NCBI RefSeq assembly: GCF_024362695.1
Contig: NC_065417.1
Coordinates: forward strand, 5,759,001 to 5,823,000
Direction: 5' to 3'
Origin: Pectinophora gossypiella
Taxonomy: Eukaryota; Arthropoda; Insecta; Lepidoptera; Gelechiidae
DNA: 64,000 nucleotides
Numbering within the stretch: the stretch's first letter is position 1; the number at the start of each line of letters is the position of its first letter. Below the pieces are notes generated by a model. The model ran no database searches. It was not told the DNA's origin and saw nothing but the letters and a program-made list of their open reading frames with translations. Made by a program: the position numbers and the translations under genes. This document shows positions 54,904-64,000 of this stretch, in pieces.

Positions 54904-54935
<32 letters not shown>
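54904..54935 (+). repeat. Poly(T) tract
   Basis: About 32 consecutive T residues; slippage-prone. Confidence 0.9.
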
Positions 54936-54941
<6 letters not shown>

Positions 54942-55140
54942 GTTCGGGCATATCTTCGTCGTATATGAACCGATTTTGATAATTCTTTTTTTGTTTGAAA
55001 GGAGATATACCCAAGGGGGTCCCATGTCAAGGAAGTCAGGATCTGATGATGGAAGACCAGAGAAATCGAGGGGAATTTTCAAAAATCGTAGGAGCGACTA
55101 GTGCGTTTGTAAAGTCATATTGATCGGATCGATCTTTAGG

Positions 55141-56065
55141 CTTCGGGAAAACTTCCCGACCTTCGAAAACTGGTCAGCATCAGGGAGATACCCTATGGCC
55201 TGGCAAAACTATACAACCTGGAGCAATTTTTCTTTTACGAAACGTATTTAAATCTTGATCAAATTCAATCGCCGGTGCAAAAAAACAAAATGGCGGAAAA
55301 AAAAGATGGCCGCCATACAAAATTTTGTCGATTTTGGAAGAAGCCCGTTTGGGTAAAAATAATGTATGGGGCGCTTACTCAAAACGTCATGTAGAGTACG
55401 GAAATACTTTCTGGTCACTTAAAACTGCTCCGCATCAGAGAGATACTCTACGGCCTGGCAAAACTATCGCACGTGAACCAATATTTCTTTCAGAGCACTT
55501 ATTTAAATCTTGGTCAAATTCCATAGCGCGTAAAAAAAAAACAAAATGGCGGAAAATCAAGATGGCCGCCATACACAATTTTGTTTTTTCAGAAAATGTC
55601 TCGGGATATAAAATATATATCGGGGTTGTGATCGGATCGTCATGTTAAGTATGGAAATACTTCCCGATTTTCGAAAACTGCTCCGCATCAGGGTGACACC
55701 CTACGGCCTGGCGAAACTATCACACCTGAACCAATTTTTCTTTCACGAAACCTATTTAAATCTTGGTCGAATTTAATGGCCGGTGAAAAAAATACAAAAT
55801 GGCGAAAAAACAAGATGGCCGCCATACAAAATTTTGTTTTTTTTTTTTTTTCAGAAAATGTCTTGGGGGTAAAAATGATGTATAGGGGTGTGATCGGAAC
55901 GTCATCTTGGAAAACTGCTCCCAATCAGGGAGACATCCTACGGTCTGGCAAACCTATTGCACCTGGATTTTGTTTGTTTCCACGACACCCATTTAAATCT
56001 TGGTCAAATTCTGTCGCCGGTGAAATAAAACAAAATGGCGGAAAAACAAGATGGCCGCCATACGA
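55141..56065 (+). repeat. Four tandem units of about 250 bp
   Basis: AAGATGGCCGCCATAC recurs near 55304, 55560, 55812 and 56048 (spacings about 257, 252 and 236). Each unit has CTACGGCCTGGCAAAACTAT-like and TTTAAATCTTGGTCAAATT-like blocks. Each ends in a GGCGG...CCGCC hairpin. Frames through it are accidental. Confidence 0.8.
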
Positions 56066-56149
56066 AGAGGGACAGTTTCGAATAAACAGGACACGCGAGC
56101 TGCTTTAGCAGCGAGCGAACCACGCGAAATCTACTGTATCTATATGTAT

Positions 56150-56242
56150 GCGTGAGTGTGTATGATAGCAGCTTCCACTGACAACCACATGTGTGTATGT
56201 ACACATACACATGTGTGTGTGTGTGTGTGCGTGTGTGTGCGC

Positions 56243-56292
<50 letters not shown>

Positions 56293-56390
56293 GTCTGTGT
56301 GTGTGCGTGTAAGTATCTGTGTGTGTGCGTGTGTACGTGCGCGTGTGCTCGTGTGCGTTAGCGCGTGTGTGAGTGTGTGTGTGTAAACAT
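56150..56390 (+). repeat. GT/GC microsatellite
   Basis: Alternating purine-pyrimidine for most of 200 bp, with a (GC)n core at about 56239-56258. Likely Z-DNA prone. The HTHT/VCVC frames are not genes. Confidence 0.9.
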
Positions 56391-56518
56391 GTTCATCAAT
56401 AATAATTGTGATCACTACTAATAATATATTATATTATTATATATGAATATAAATCAGAAAATCTGTCTGTCTGCATCCTTGCTCGGTCTAACCATCACTT
56501 AAAATCGTAAAATAAAAT

Positions 56519-56940
56519 AAAATTTTTAACAAAAAAAAACCGACTTCAAACGCAAAACTAAAAAGCAATAAATAAATTTACTTCGCACAAAGTAATTAGT
56601 ACGTATTTTCAATTAGTTAATTAATTTATAATTCTGAAGTCGGTGCCAAGTAAATGCTACAACAACCCTACTACAATATCAAATTACTATGTACACACAA
56701 TATTGTTTAATACCTATATCAAAGCAATTACAAAACAATGTCAAACAAAAAATTACAAAACAATCAGTATTGAAAAATATATGAATCGGTACTTCGTTGT
56801 AGCATTTCCTTGGCACCGACTTCAGAATTATAAATTAATTAACTAATTGAAAATACGTACTAATTACTTTGTGCGAAGTAAATTTATTTATTGCTTTTTA
56901 GTTTTGCGTTTGAAGTCGGTTTTTTTTTGTTAAAAATTTT
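56519..56940. repeat. Inverted repeat, 145-bp arms
   Basis: The left arm 56519-56663 and right arm 56796-56940 are reverse complements with one mismatch noticed (CCAAGT/CCAAGG). The loop is 132 bp. Arms read AACAAAAAAAAACCGACTTC inward to GTCGGTGCCAAG. Confidence 0.88.
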
Positions 56941-57196
56941 TTTGTGGTCACCCATCCTATGACCGGCCTCTGCGAAAGTTGCTTTACTTCAACAATCGCA
57001 GACCGAGCGCGTTTACCGCTGCACCACCGAGCTCCTCAGTAATAATGTATTTGGTCCTAAATATAAAGTTGGTTTTATCATGGCGGTGACAGTAAAGTAT
57101 CAGTTTTGATAAAACAGAATTTAGATAAGCAATCGAACACTTGCATTATTTCGATCACAAAATAGGTACTATCGGATCAGAGGGTTAAAAATGCCA

Positions 57197-57323
57197 CATC
57201 GAAACAATTTATTCATCTAAAAAAGCAATATTGCTATTTGACATTTTGTTTGCATTGCGCACTTACTTTTATATACGCAAATGTCAAATTGCAATACTGT
57301 TTTTTACATGAATTGCTTCGATA
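57197..57323. repeat. Palindromic MITE P, complete
   Basis: 127 bp from CATCGAAACAATTTATTCAT to ...GAATTGCTTCGAT; the arms pair over most of their length. Confidence 0.7.
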
Positions 57324-57599
57324 CAAAATATGTGCTCTCCATCAAAAAAAATATTCCACATTTTATAGCAATTTATCACGAATTTTAGCTAGATAGTATA
57401 GCTGTCAAAAAGGAACACAAATTATTCATTTATTGCATGTCATAAACATAATAAACATACCTATTTGCATGTCATAAACACTCAACAGTGCTGCAGCTTA
57501 CATTTGAGCTTCTTATTTTTATTCTCATTGGCGATAACTAAATAAACATCTATATTGTGCAGACCTGCTAATGACCAGAAAACAATGTTGTTCTTAATA

Positions 57600-57825
57600 T
57601 ATATGTCGTGGCCAGATGGTAAAATTGATCATTTCATTATGTGTTCGACCATTTCATAAAATGGTCATTTTTCATGAAATAGAATATCATTCGTTGGCCA
57701 CATCATGATGTAGTTTGGCCAGATCAATGAACACAAAACGTTTAACAATATGAGCAACTAAACTCATGATTACTTCATGATATGGCCAAACGTTGTGTAT
57801 ACGTTACTGTCTGAAAAGTCATGAA
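57600..57825. repeat. TGGCCA-rich inverted-repeat element
   Basis: GTGGCCAGATGGTAAAATTG, TTGGCCACATCATGATG, TTTGGCCAGATCAATGA and ATGATATGGCCAAACG form several overlapping inverted pairs around ATGAAATG/CATTTCAT motifs. Probably a foldback MITE; ends not defined. Confidence 0.45.
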
Positions 57826-57848
57826 TATTTTTGTGTTTTTTTAAATTA

Positions 57849-57930
57849 TTTTCCGTTCCACTTGATATCAACTCACAATAATGGTTTGAATCATCCCTCT
57901 CAGTATTCGTTACGATGTCACTTACACCCT
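57849..57930. repeat. Foldback element F, one arm
   Basis: CCACTTGATATCAACTCAC to GATGTCACTTACACCCTG. Confidence 0.6.
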
Positions 57931-58060
57931 GTATGATCTAAATATCAAGCAACAATTATTTTTATATACCTCTACCTCTGTCATTGTCATTACATTATAT
58001 TGTTGAATAATTATGCACCCGAGCAATGAGAAAATAGGTAATCATCACGATAAATGTAGG

Positions 58061-58324
58061 AGGAGTAGGAGCAGCTCGGTGGCGCAGCGGTAAACGCGCT
58101 CGGTCCGCGATTGTTGAAGTTAAGCAACTTTCGCAAAGGCCGGCCATAGGATGGGTGACCACAAAAAATAAAGTTTTCATCTCGAGCTCCTCCGTGCTTA
58201 GGAAGGCACGTTAAGCCGTTGGTCCCGGCTGATGTTTGGGTAATGGTTTAAGGGCCGATCTCCCTATCCATCCATAGGGAAGGCCCGTGCCCCAGCAGTG
58301 GGGACGTTAATGGGCTGGTGATGA
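58061..58324 (+). mobile_element. 5S/tRNA SINE, internally deleted
   Basis: Complete head, central domain, then about 45 bp missing before GGCCGATCTCCC. Flanked by ACGATAAATGTAGG (58047) and ACGATACATGTAGG (58325), 14 bp with one mismatch. Confidence 0.8.
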
Positions 58325-58805
58325 ACGATACATGTAGGTAGTGTTATGTAGCCTGGAAAGTTCCTTATTGTCGATAACTCACTATGTATAAGTACTTACT
58401 TGCTAATGATCAGAAAAAGTTGTTGTTTTAAAGCCAAAGACGTTATATCCGTCCACAATGGCAAACATGCAACAGGACTAATTACAGAATATGATAAAAA
58501 AAACCATTAATCATTCCGAATGAGTTGGTACCTACATCGTTTAAACAATATACTTTATGGGATATAAATACAATGAACTGAAACAACGTAGAAGAGTCTC
58601 GAAACTGCGAACAATCTTGAATGATAATCAAAACCATTTAGCACTTGGCATAACAGCAAATTAGCGTACCTACTGAATATGTATTTTAATATGTACATCA
58701 TATAGATTAAGGTGATTGTACCATCATCATAACCTGCATATAAATAATTACTTATAAAACATAGTGGTAATTAGTACAAAAACAATAATAAAATCAATAA
58801 TACGT
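58325..58805. other. Spacer
   Basis: AT-rich, nothing recognised. Confidence 0.35.
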
Positions 58806-58946
58806 TTTTCACAGGGTCCGCTAACCTAACGATTTGACAGGTCCGGATTTTTATAGAAGCGACTGGCCGTCTGACCTTCCAACCCGCGAAGGGAAGACCA
58901 GCCCATTACAGGTTAGGTCACATACCTCCGAAAATGCATTTCTCAT
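58806..58946 (-). repeat. SINE IV, 3' half
   Basis: TTTTCACAGGGTCCGC, GACAGGTCCGGATTTTTATA, ACCCGCGAAGGGAAGACC in reverse orientation. Confidence 0.6.
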
Positions 58947-58980
58947 AATAAAATAATAAAAATCAAAAATAAGAAAGTAC

Positions 58981-59472
58981 CACGGAATAGAAGAAAGAGG
59001 CTGAAAAGGCCCTAACGCGCATTTTGTATGACCATTGAGAACCGCTATCGCCGGTTCAACCCTACTCTTTTACTGCTGCTCCTGCAAACAGATAACTACG
59101 ATAGCTCTACTGCTTCTCAAATTCCTTAGCCAATTAACCGGTAATGTATATTTTATATGATTAGGCTACAATGTCATCATTACTTCTCGTAAAATACAGC
59201 ATACAAAGGTATTTTTTTGATAAATAGCCGATCATACTAAGATTTTTACCTTTCCTGTGATAAGGAGGGTCCTACTTGTATCATAGTTGATGTTAGATTT
59301 TTGCAGGTTATAATGCACAAGACGACCTTTAATATACAGTTGTAGAGCTCCGCGCGTCGTAAAGTTTGCAGACGAGTGGAGTGCATAGTTGAAGTATTGA
59401 ACTATTTGCTCATACTTGTAAGGCGCGCGATTTTTGCTCATTTGCCCCCTTCCAACCTCCTTTTATTCCGTG
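58981..59472. mobile_element. hAT-type MITE, copy 2 (492 bp)
   Basis: Perfect terminal repeat CACGGAATAG / CTATTCCGTG-type (last bases TTTATTCCGTG) and perfect 8-bp duplication GAAAGTAC at 58973-58980 and 59473-59480. The interior is collinear with copy 1 but lacks its central hairpin. The 8-bp duplication and TIR length fit the hAT superfamily. Confidence 0.82.
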
Positions 59473-60044
59473 GAAAGTACGTAGGTATAACTTTACTAAT
59501 AGACACATAACGTTGCTAACATTACACCATAGCTTCAATCCAAGTAAAAATTATAGTGTCAGTTTTTATGTGGAATTATTAATAACATACTCACACACAT
59601 AAAGACATGTCCGTAAACCCTAATAAATTAATGATATTACAATTTATAAATGACCTTGTTGTTCAATATTTGGTTTACAAATTGCTAATTATGAATATTG
59701 TTGTGTATTACTCATTAAAATATGAATCACAAAACCGAGATGAAGTCACTACAGTTTGTGGTTCAAAACATTACCGTGTTTGCAAATTCTAAAGACATAT
59801 ACCGTAAAGTATAACTTAGTATGTAGGTACGTATCCACTTATTAAGTTTTTTAAATTAAGTTCTAAACAATCGAATAGCGATTCGCAGACTTATTTAGGA
59901 ATGTTTAATTCTATTATATTCCTGAGACTACACCACACACACACACTTTGAACCTGCATTATTTCCTTATCATATCGTAGCCCTCAATTTGCATTGGTGT
60001 ATTTTCTACTACCTACAATTATAAATACTATGTACTATACATAG
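59473..60044. other. AT-rich spacer
   Basis: A 61-codon frame at 59607-59792 has no recognised features. Confidence 0.35.
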
Positions 60045-60185
60045 TCATCGTCAGCCCATTAACGTCCCCACTGCTGGGGCACGGGCCCTCACTATGGATG
60101 GATAGGGAGATCGGGCCTTAAACCATCACGCGGGCCCAGTGCGAATTGATGGTTATTAACGACTGCTAAATGAAGCCGGGACCGA
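60045..60185 (-). mobile_element. 5S/tRNA SINE, 3' half
   Basis: Reverse of the tail half (CATCGTCAGCCC ... GAAGCCGGGACC). Truncated inside the central domain. Confidence 0.7.
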
Positions 60186-60227
60186 GACTATACATAGTAG
60201 GTATTCGACAACAAACACTTCAGAACC

Positions 60228-60410
60228 CCGATATCGACCGCGCCGGTGTGGTCAACGATATCCCTCATTCAGCGCTTATCGTTATCGACCCGCTAGGGCA
60301 CCTTCAGGCCTGTTGTCCTAAATTTTATACCCGATGAGGGCCCATTTGTCCGGACAAGTAGTTAATGCCACGCGGCAAATCTAGAATAAGTTACGTCACG
60401 TCAAAATAAC
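60228..60410 (-). repeat. Repeat G, 3'-extended copy
   Basis: Contains the reverse of ACCACGCCGGCGGGGTCGG, AAGCGCTGAATGAGGGA and the GACGTAACTTATTCTAGATT start. Confidence 0.65.
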
Positions 60411-61254
60411 ATGATATCTGGTATCTTCGTATCAATCATATCATCGCAAATATTTTGGTTAATACCTGCTTAACATACATAATTCCACGCCCGTGGATTA
60501 TACAATATACGTACACCCCTGTCTACCCCTTCGGGATGATTGCCACACACGCAACAAACATTTTCTCAAACGATCTTCTAATTAATTTGTTGCAATATGC
60601 AATAAGTTCACACGAATATAGAGCGGGAATATTTGAAACATTCTCACGGGTCATCTTTCCTAAACAGCCGTGCGAATTCTTGTGGCTAGACTCAATGGAA
60701 AATTCAAGAAAGTTTGAGACACTATCCTGTTATTGTATTAAAATATTTAAATATAATTTTACATTTATATTTCTGTTATTTACCGTGGCCACGAAGAGAT
60801 GTAGGTAATTGGGTTATCAGTTCGATGTGTATCGTTGTGTCAATATGTAAATACCTAATTATAAAGCAGTTACAGTCTAGAGTTTTCCAAAGAAAAAAAA
60901 TCCTTACGAAATGTTAGCTTGTGTTTTTTCCCGACTGCCCAGTAAATGTCGCTTTCCATTTTTTCCTGACTGCTCCACAAGAAGTGTTATCAGTGGCGGC
61001 CCTAGCAAAATATTTAGGTGGTGCGACACCTCATAGTGGCACCTTTCAGCCCCTTAAAATATTTTTTTTTTATTAATTTACGGCCACCGAAATTTACTTA
61101 TTTAAAGCTTTTAAAAATTTTGTTCAAGGCCACCCGGTATGAGTTTATGTGGCCGCAATCTAACCCAATGAAGTTAGTTTGGGGGCAGGGTGAACTAGTC
61201 TTGGTTGATTTTCGCAACCTATTTCGGCGCCCGGTGCCGTGGCACCCTATAAGG
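60411..61254. other. Spacer; possible hAT end
   Basis: CAGTGGCGGCCCTAGC near 60992 looks like a hAT terminal repeat but no partner end was found. Frames at 60455-60917 are not protein-like. Confidence 0.35.
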
Positions 61255-61740
61255 TGAATAAATCATCATCATCGTCCTGCCCTTATCCCAGTCTAGGTGG
61301 GGTCGGCATAATATATATTCCTCTTTCATTAATTTCTGTCAGTCGTCATTTCGATACTCAAACCTTTCACACACATATCCATTTTTACACAATCCATCCA
61401 CACTTTCTTGGGTCGTGCCCTTCCCCTACATCCATCCACATTCATGCCCATAACTTTTCCTCGTTATACGCCTTTCCCCTCCTCATTACATGCCCATCAG
61501 CTCATACCATGCTAACCTGTTGCTCCTCAATTTCTCAGTGACCGGCGCGCGCTCCTTTCAGACTTCCTCTGATATTAAAAAGAAAATTGGAGCTAACCCT
61601 ATCACAGGCTTCGGTCTTTTTGGTAACACTGCATTAAAAACAATTTATCGCGCTAACACGCTCTCTCGGATCTGTTTTGGATAGTAGTGTAAATAAGCTA
61701 TAAGAACTATAAATATATTCATTCATTCTGGTCACACATC
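61255..61740 (-). repeat. Retroposon 3' region, inverted
   Basis: Begins ATCATCATCATCGTCCTGCC and CTTATCCCAGTCTAGGTGGG, a reversed GAT-tailed retroposon end. CATCCA-rich sequence follows, and an unrelated block starts near 61540. Class uncertain. Confidence 0.45.
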
Positions 61741-61839
61741 CATCATAACATTCTCATCTCAAATAAAATAAATAAATAAATAACTATAACGTGTAAGTAA
61801 GTAAATGGTCGTTATTTTTTCCGAATTAAAAGTCAGCCA

Positions 61840-62030
61840 ACCTTTATTAAATACCCGCTATTAATATATTTGTACTAAATTTTCCTGTACCCAAAGGTTG
61901 CTTGGAAGAAATTGCTGCATGAGCAATAAGGCCGCCTGTTGTGCTTTTCTGTATATGTTGTCCTTATCTCTGTATTTTGTGTCCATTGTGTTCAATAAAG
62001 TATTTTATCTATTCGTCTATCTTTATACCA
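61840..62030 (+). repeat. CR1/L2-type LINE 3' UTR
   Basis: CCCAAAGGTTGCTTGGAAGA, AGGCCGCCTGTTGTGCTTTT, CAATAAAGTATTTTATCTAT; plus-strand counterpart of 5579-5740. Confidence 0.65.
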
Positions 62031-63459
62031 ATAGTTAGGGACTTAACTGCCTTGGATTATGAATGAAAACTATTACTTCATACCTTGTTATGGCATGTTT
62101 TCAGCCACTGGAACATGACTGTAGTTTACGTGACTGATAACAAAATTAATTGGAATTCTTAATTCAAATTCGGTTTCGTAATTGTTCTTATGTCAGACCA
62201 TTTGAATTATTACCTCTGGTTATGCAATGGAAAAACCTAATAATTAATAGTCGCAAAACGTAGGCACTTGAGTATTACCACACCCCATACAAAAATTTCA
62301 TTCTTACCGCGTACTGTCTAGAGCTTAAGCGCTTGTTCTGAAGGCGCGATTTACTCGCGTTTAATACCATACAGTAATTTGATTACTTTAAAGATTCCTG
62401 CATGCTTGGAGATGGGCGTCTGTATCCGTACGATGTTAAGTACTCTGTGGTATGACAAATCGTGTAAATCGCCTCATCTGGACAGGCTCTAAGTGGCAGA
62501 GAGACACGGGCCGCGCGCTCCCCACTACTCCTTAGCAGCCAAAGGGGGTGAGGTCGGCGCCCGATACAAACTAGTGCGGGGCGAAGAATTACCGTTCTAC
62601 ACGTAGTGTTATTCTTTATTCTATGCAATCCCTGATGCGATAGGCAGATCAACAAGTAATCACAAGTCAACTTCTATCCGGCTTTGATACGAGGTCCTTT
62701 AAGTGGACACGATGAACCGAATGGTGACAGATATTCTCTGTGAGTGAGATCAATGATTAACCTTGGTGTCAGGGTAACTATTGATCAAAGAAAAAATATT
62801 TAAACTGCTAATCGAGAAATAGAATCCAGTCTAAGATGATCAAAAATCATTCTCATTTTACTTTTCGACTGATTTTCGAATTTTATTTATGATTTTTTTT
62901 TTTTGTTTTGTTTTTCCCCGAAGGGTAAGGCAAAGGGAACTATGCCCATACAGCCATGTCTTACGTATTTTTTTTCTTGATGATTAATGAAATGATGAAA
63001 GGTGATGATGATGAAACCTAAGCCCCCACCCTCGGAGTAGACTCCTACTCCGAACCCCAAACGAATTAACTCAAAAGTCCGCATAAACATTTGAGTTATT
63101 AAGCGGCTTCCCGGCACGAAGCGAAAATAGGCAGATACACTTTGTTCATTGAATACTCCAATATAATAACACTCGCGAATGTCTTCCGACTAACTTAATG
63201 CGATCATTAACCACAAAACACCACTTCGTATTAATTATTTAGATTACTCAATGAAGAAAGCAACTGTCCCGTTCCCGTTTCCCGCCGAAAAGCCTTTTTT
63301 TTATTTATGAATTAAGTAACAATGAGCACGACGTTTGACAGCTTTTGTTGATGACGTTACAGGCCCGTATTTCCATACAAACTCCTTACAAAACTTTCTT
63401 TTGACGTTACGAAAAAACTTTTTCATTTGACTAGGTGGTCAAGTAGCATATTTTCCGAA
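62031..63459. other. Spacer with repeat scraps
   Basis: 62480-62720 shares pieces with 28680-28790 and with SINE VI (weakly). 62887-63117 is a purine/pyrimidine-skewed stretch without a credible gene. Confidence 0.35.
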
Positions 63460-63645
63460 AGGAAATTCCACTTGATATCAACTCAGAATCATAGTTTGAA
63501 TCATCTCCTGCAGTATTCGTTACGGTGTCACCAACACCCATATGCACTTGTATACCTGTACTTACTTGTACGGGGTGTAAGTGTCATCGTAACGAATACT
63601 GAGGGGGATGATTCAGACCATTACTCGGAGTTAAATATGGCTCAT
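63460..63645. repeat. Foldback element F, tail-to-head pair of arms
   Basis: 63460-63540 ends TGTCACCAACACCC. After 31 bp a new arm begins GGGGTGTAAGTGTCATCG (63572). Same arrangement and similar spacer as 11757-12215. Confidence 0.65.
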
Positions 63646-64000
63646 TGTAACGACTACATAGGTACTTACTGTTGTAAACAGTACCCGGGATCTCGTATCT
63701 CGATGACTCTTAGTAATATTTAACGTATTTTTATATTTTATACTTACACAAAAAATAATTATAATACAGAGCACATTCTCGCTTCTATAAGTCTAATACC
63801 CTCAGCCAACTAAGCTAATACCCAGTCTAGCCGCCGCCATCTTCCTTCCCCTTCCCTCTCTCTCCCTCTCACACTACTCAGGACACGTTCATAAACTTCA
63901 TCTTATACATATCACATGCATACTAATCTTTCATTCCCACCTGTATATTTTGAACTATATACTATTAATAGGCTAGTTTCCAACTATTCAAATCAGTTAC
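63646..64000. other. Window end
   Basis: CT-rich around 63840-63875; no gene recognised. Confidence 0.35.

Larger units (their letters stand above)
54862..56940. mobile_element. Composite repeat inserted in SINE A-run
   Basis: Starts ACCGACTTCAAAAAAGGAGG, then a T tract, then four tandem units, a GT-rich microsatellite, and a large inverted repeat ending TTTGAAGTCGGTTTTTTTTT. CCGACTTC or its complement occurs four times, including near both ends. No transposase. Superfamily unknown; a short A/T duplication cannot be resolved because the target is a homopolymer. Confidence 0.6.
54667..57037 (-). mobile_element. 5S/tRNA SINE split by a 2.1-kb repeat
   Basis: The tail half lies at 54667-54861 and the head at about 56941-57037 (GGATGGGTGACC and GTGGTGCAGCGGTAAACGCG on the minus strand). 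The same 11-bp duplication AGTAATAATGT lies at 54656-54666 and 57038-57048, proving both halves belong to one insertion. The break is in the A-run. Confidence 0.85.

Noticed and set aside
54847..55101. 84-codon frame with poly-Phe
   Set aside because: Reads through a poly(T) tract at the start of the composite repeat.
56140..56415. HTHT- and VCVC-rich frames on both strands
   Set aside because: Direct reading of the GT/GC microsatellite.
60992..61008. hAT transposon
   Set aside because: One end-like motif (CAGTGGCGGCCC) without a partner end or 8-bp duplication.

Overview
This window reads as eukaryotic nuclear DNA from an insect, most probably a moth or butterfly. The evidence is a dense mix of short retroposons with tRNA-like or 5S-like heads, LINE 3' ends with (GATG)n or (TATG)n tails, a Helitron of the kind seen in Lepidoptera, foldback MITEs and AT-rich spacers. 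There is no operon structure and no bacterial gene. Almost every open frame longer than 60 codons outside one retrotransposon is a repeat or a chance frame. Several frames begin at GTG or TTG and are not real eukaryotic starts.

The centrepiece is a complete DIRS-type tyrosine-recombinase retrotransposon (35588-40505, coding on the minus strand). It has two 171-bp inverted terminal repeats that look identical by eye. Its internal complementary region (35835-35933) is the exact complement of the joined element ends. It encodes Gag, a reverse transcriptase/RNase H protein with a methyltransferase-like tail, and a tyrosine recombinase. The recombinase frame is the same frame as gag, separated only by a UGA followed by CUA, a known readthrough context. 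The RT frame is +1 and could be entered by skipping one base at the same codon.

The DIRS sits inside a TIR DNA transposon (about 33461-41524). That sits in a 5S-derived SINE (33337-41701 overall), which sits in a LINE 3' end (33175-41758), giving four stacked insertions in unique DNA. A second 5S-SINE (54667-57037) is split by a 2.1-kb repeat carrying four ~250-bp tandem units and a 145-bp-arm inverted repeat.

Layout: 1-13 kb holds SINEs, LINE 3' ends and foldback MITEs. 13-17 kb is mostly sparse unique DNA. 17-26 kb holds nested SINEs, a hAT-type MITE, mariner-type MITEs and other MITEs. 26.7-27.1 kb holds the one plausible host exon, a 51-codon first coding exon on the minus strand with a GC-rich upstream region. 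29.2-31.7 kb is a Helitron with ten 134-bp tandem units. 33-42 kb is the nest. 42-51 kb is another SINE/LINE cluster. 51.6-53.6 kb is unique DNA. 53.6-64 kb is again repeat-rich.

The elements interact. LINE 3' ends supply tails that several SINEs share. Six retroposon insertions have 11-bp target duplications, pointing to one endonuclease. Three SINE families with different heads carry the same central domain.
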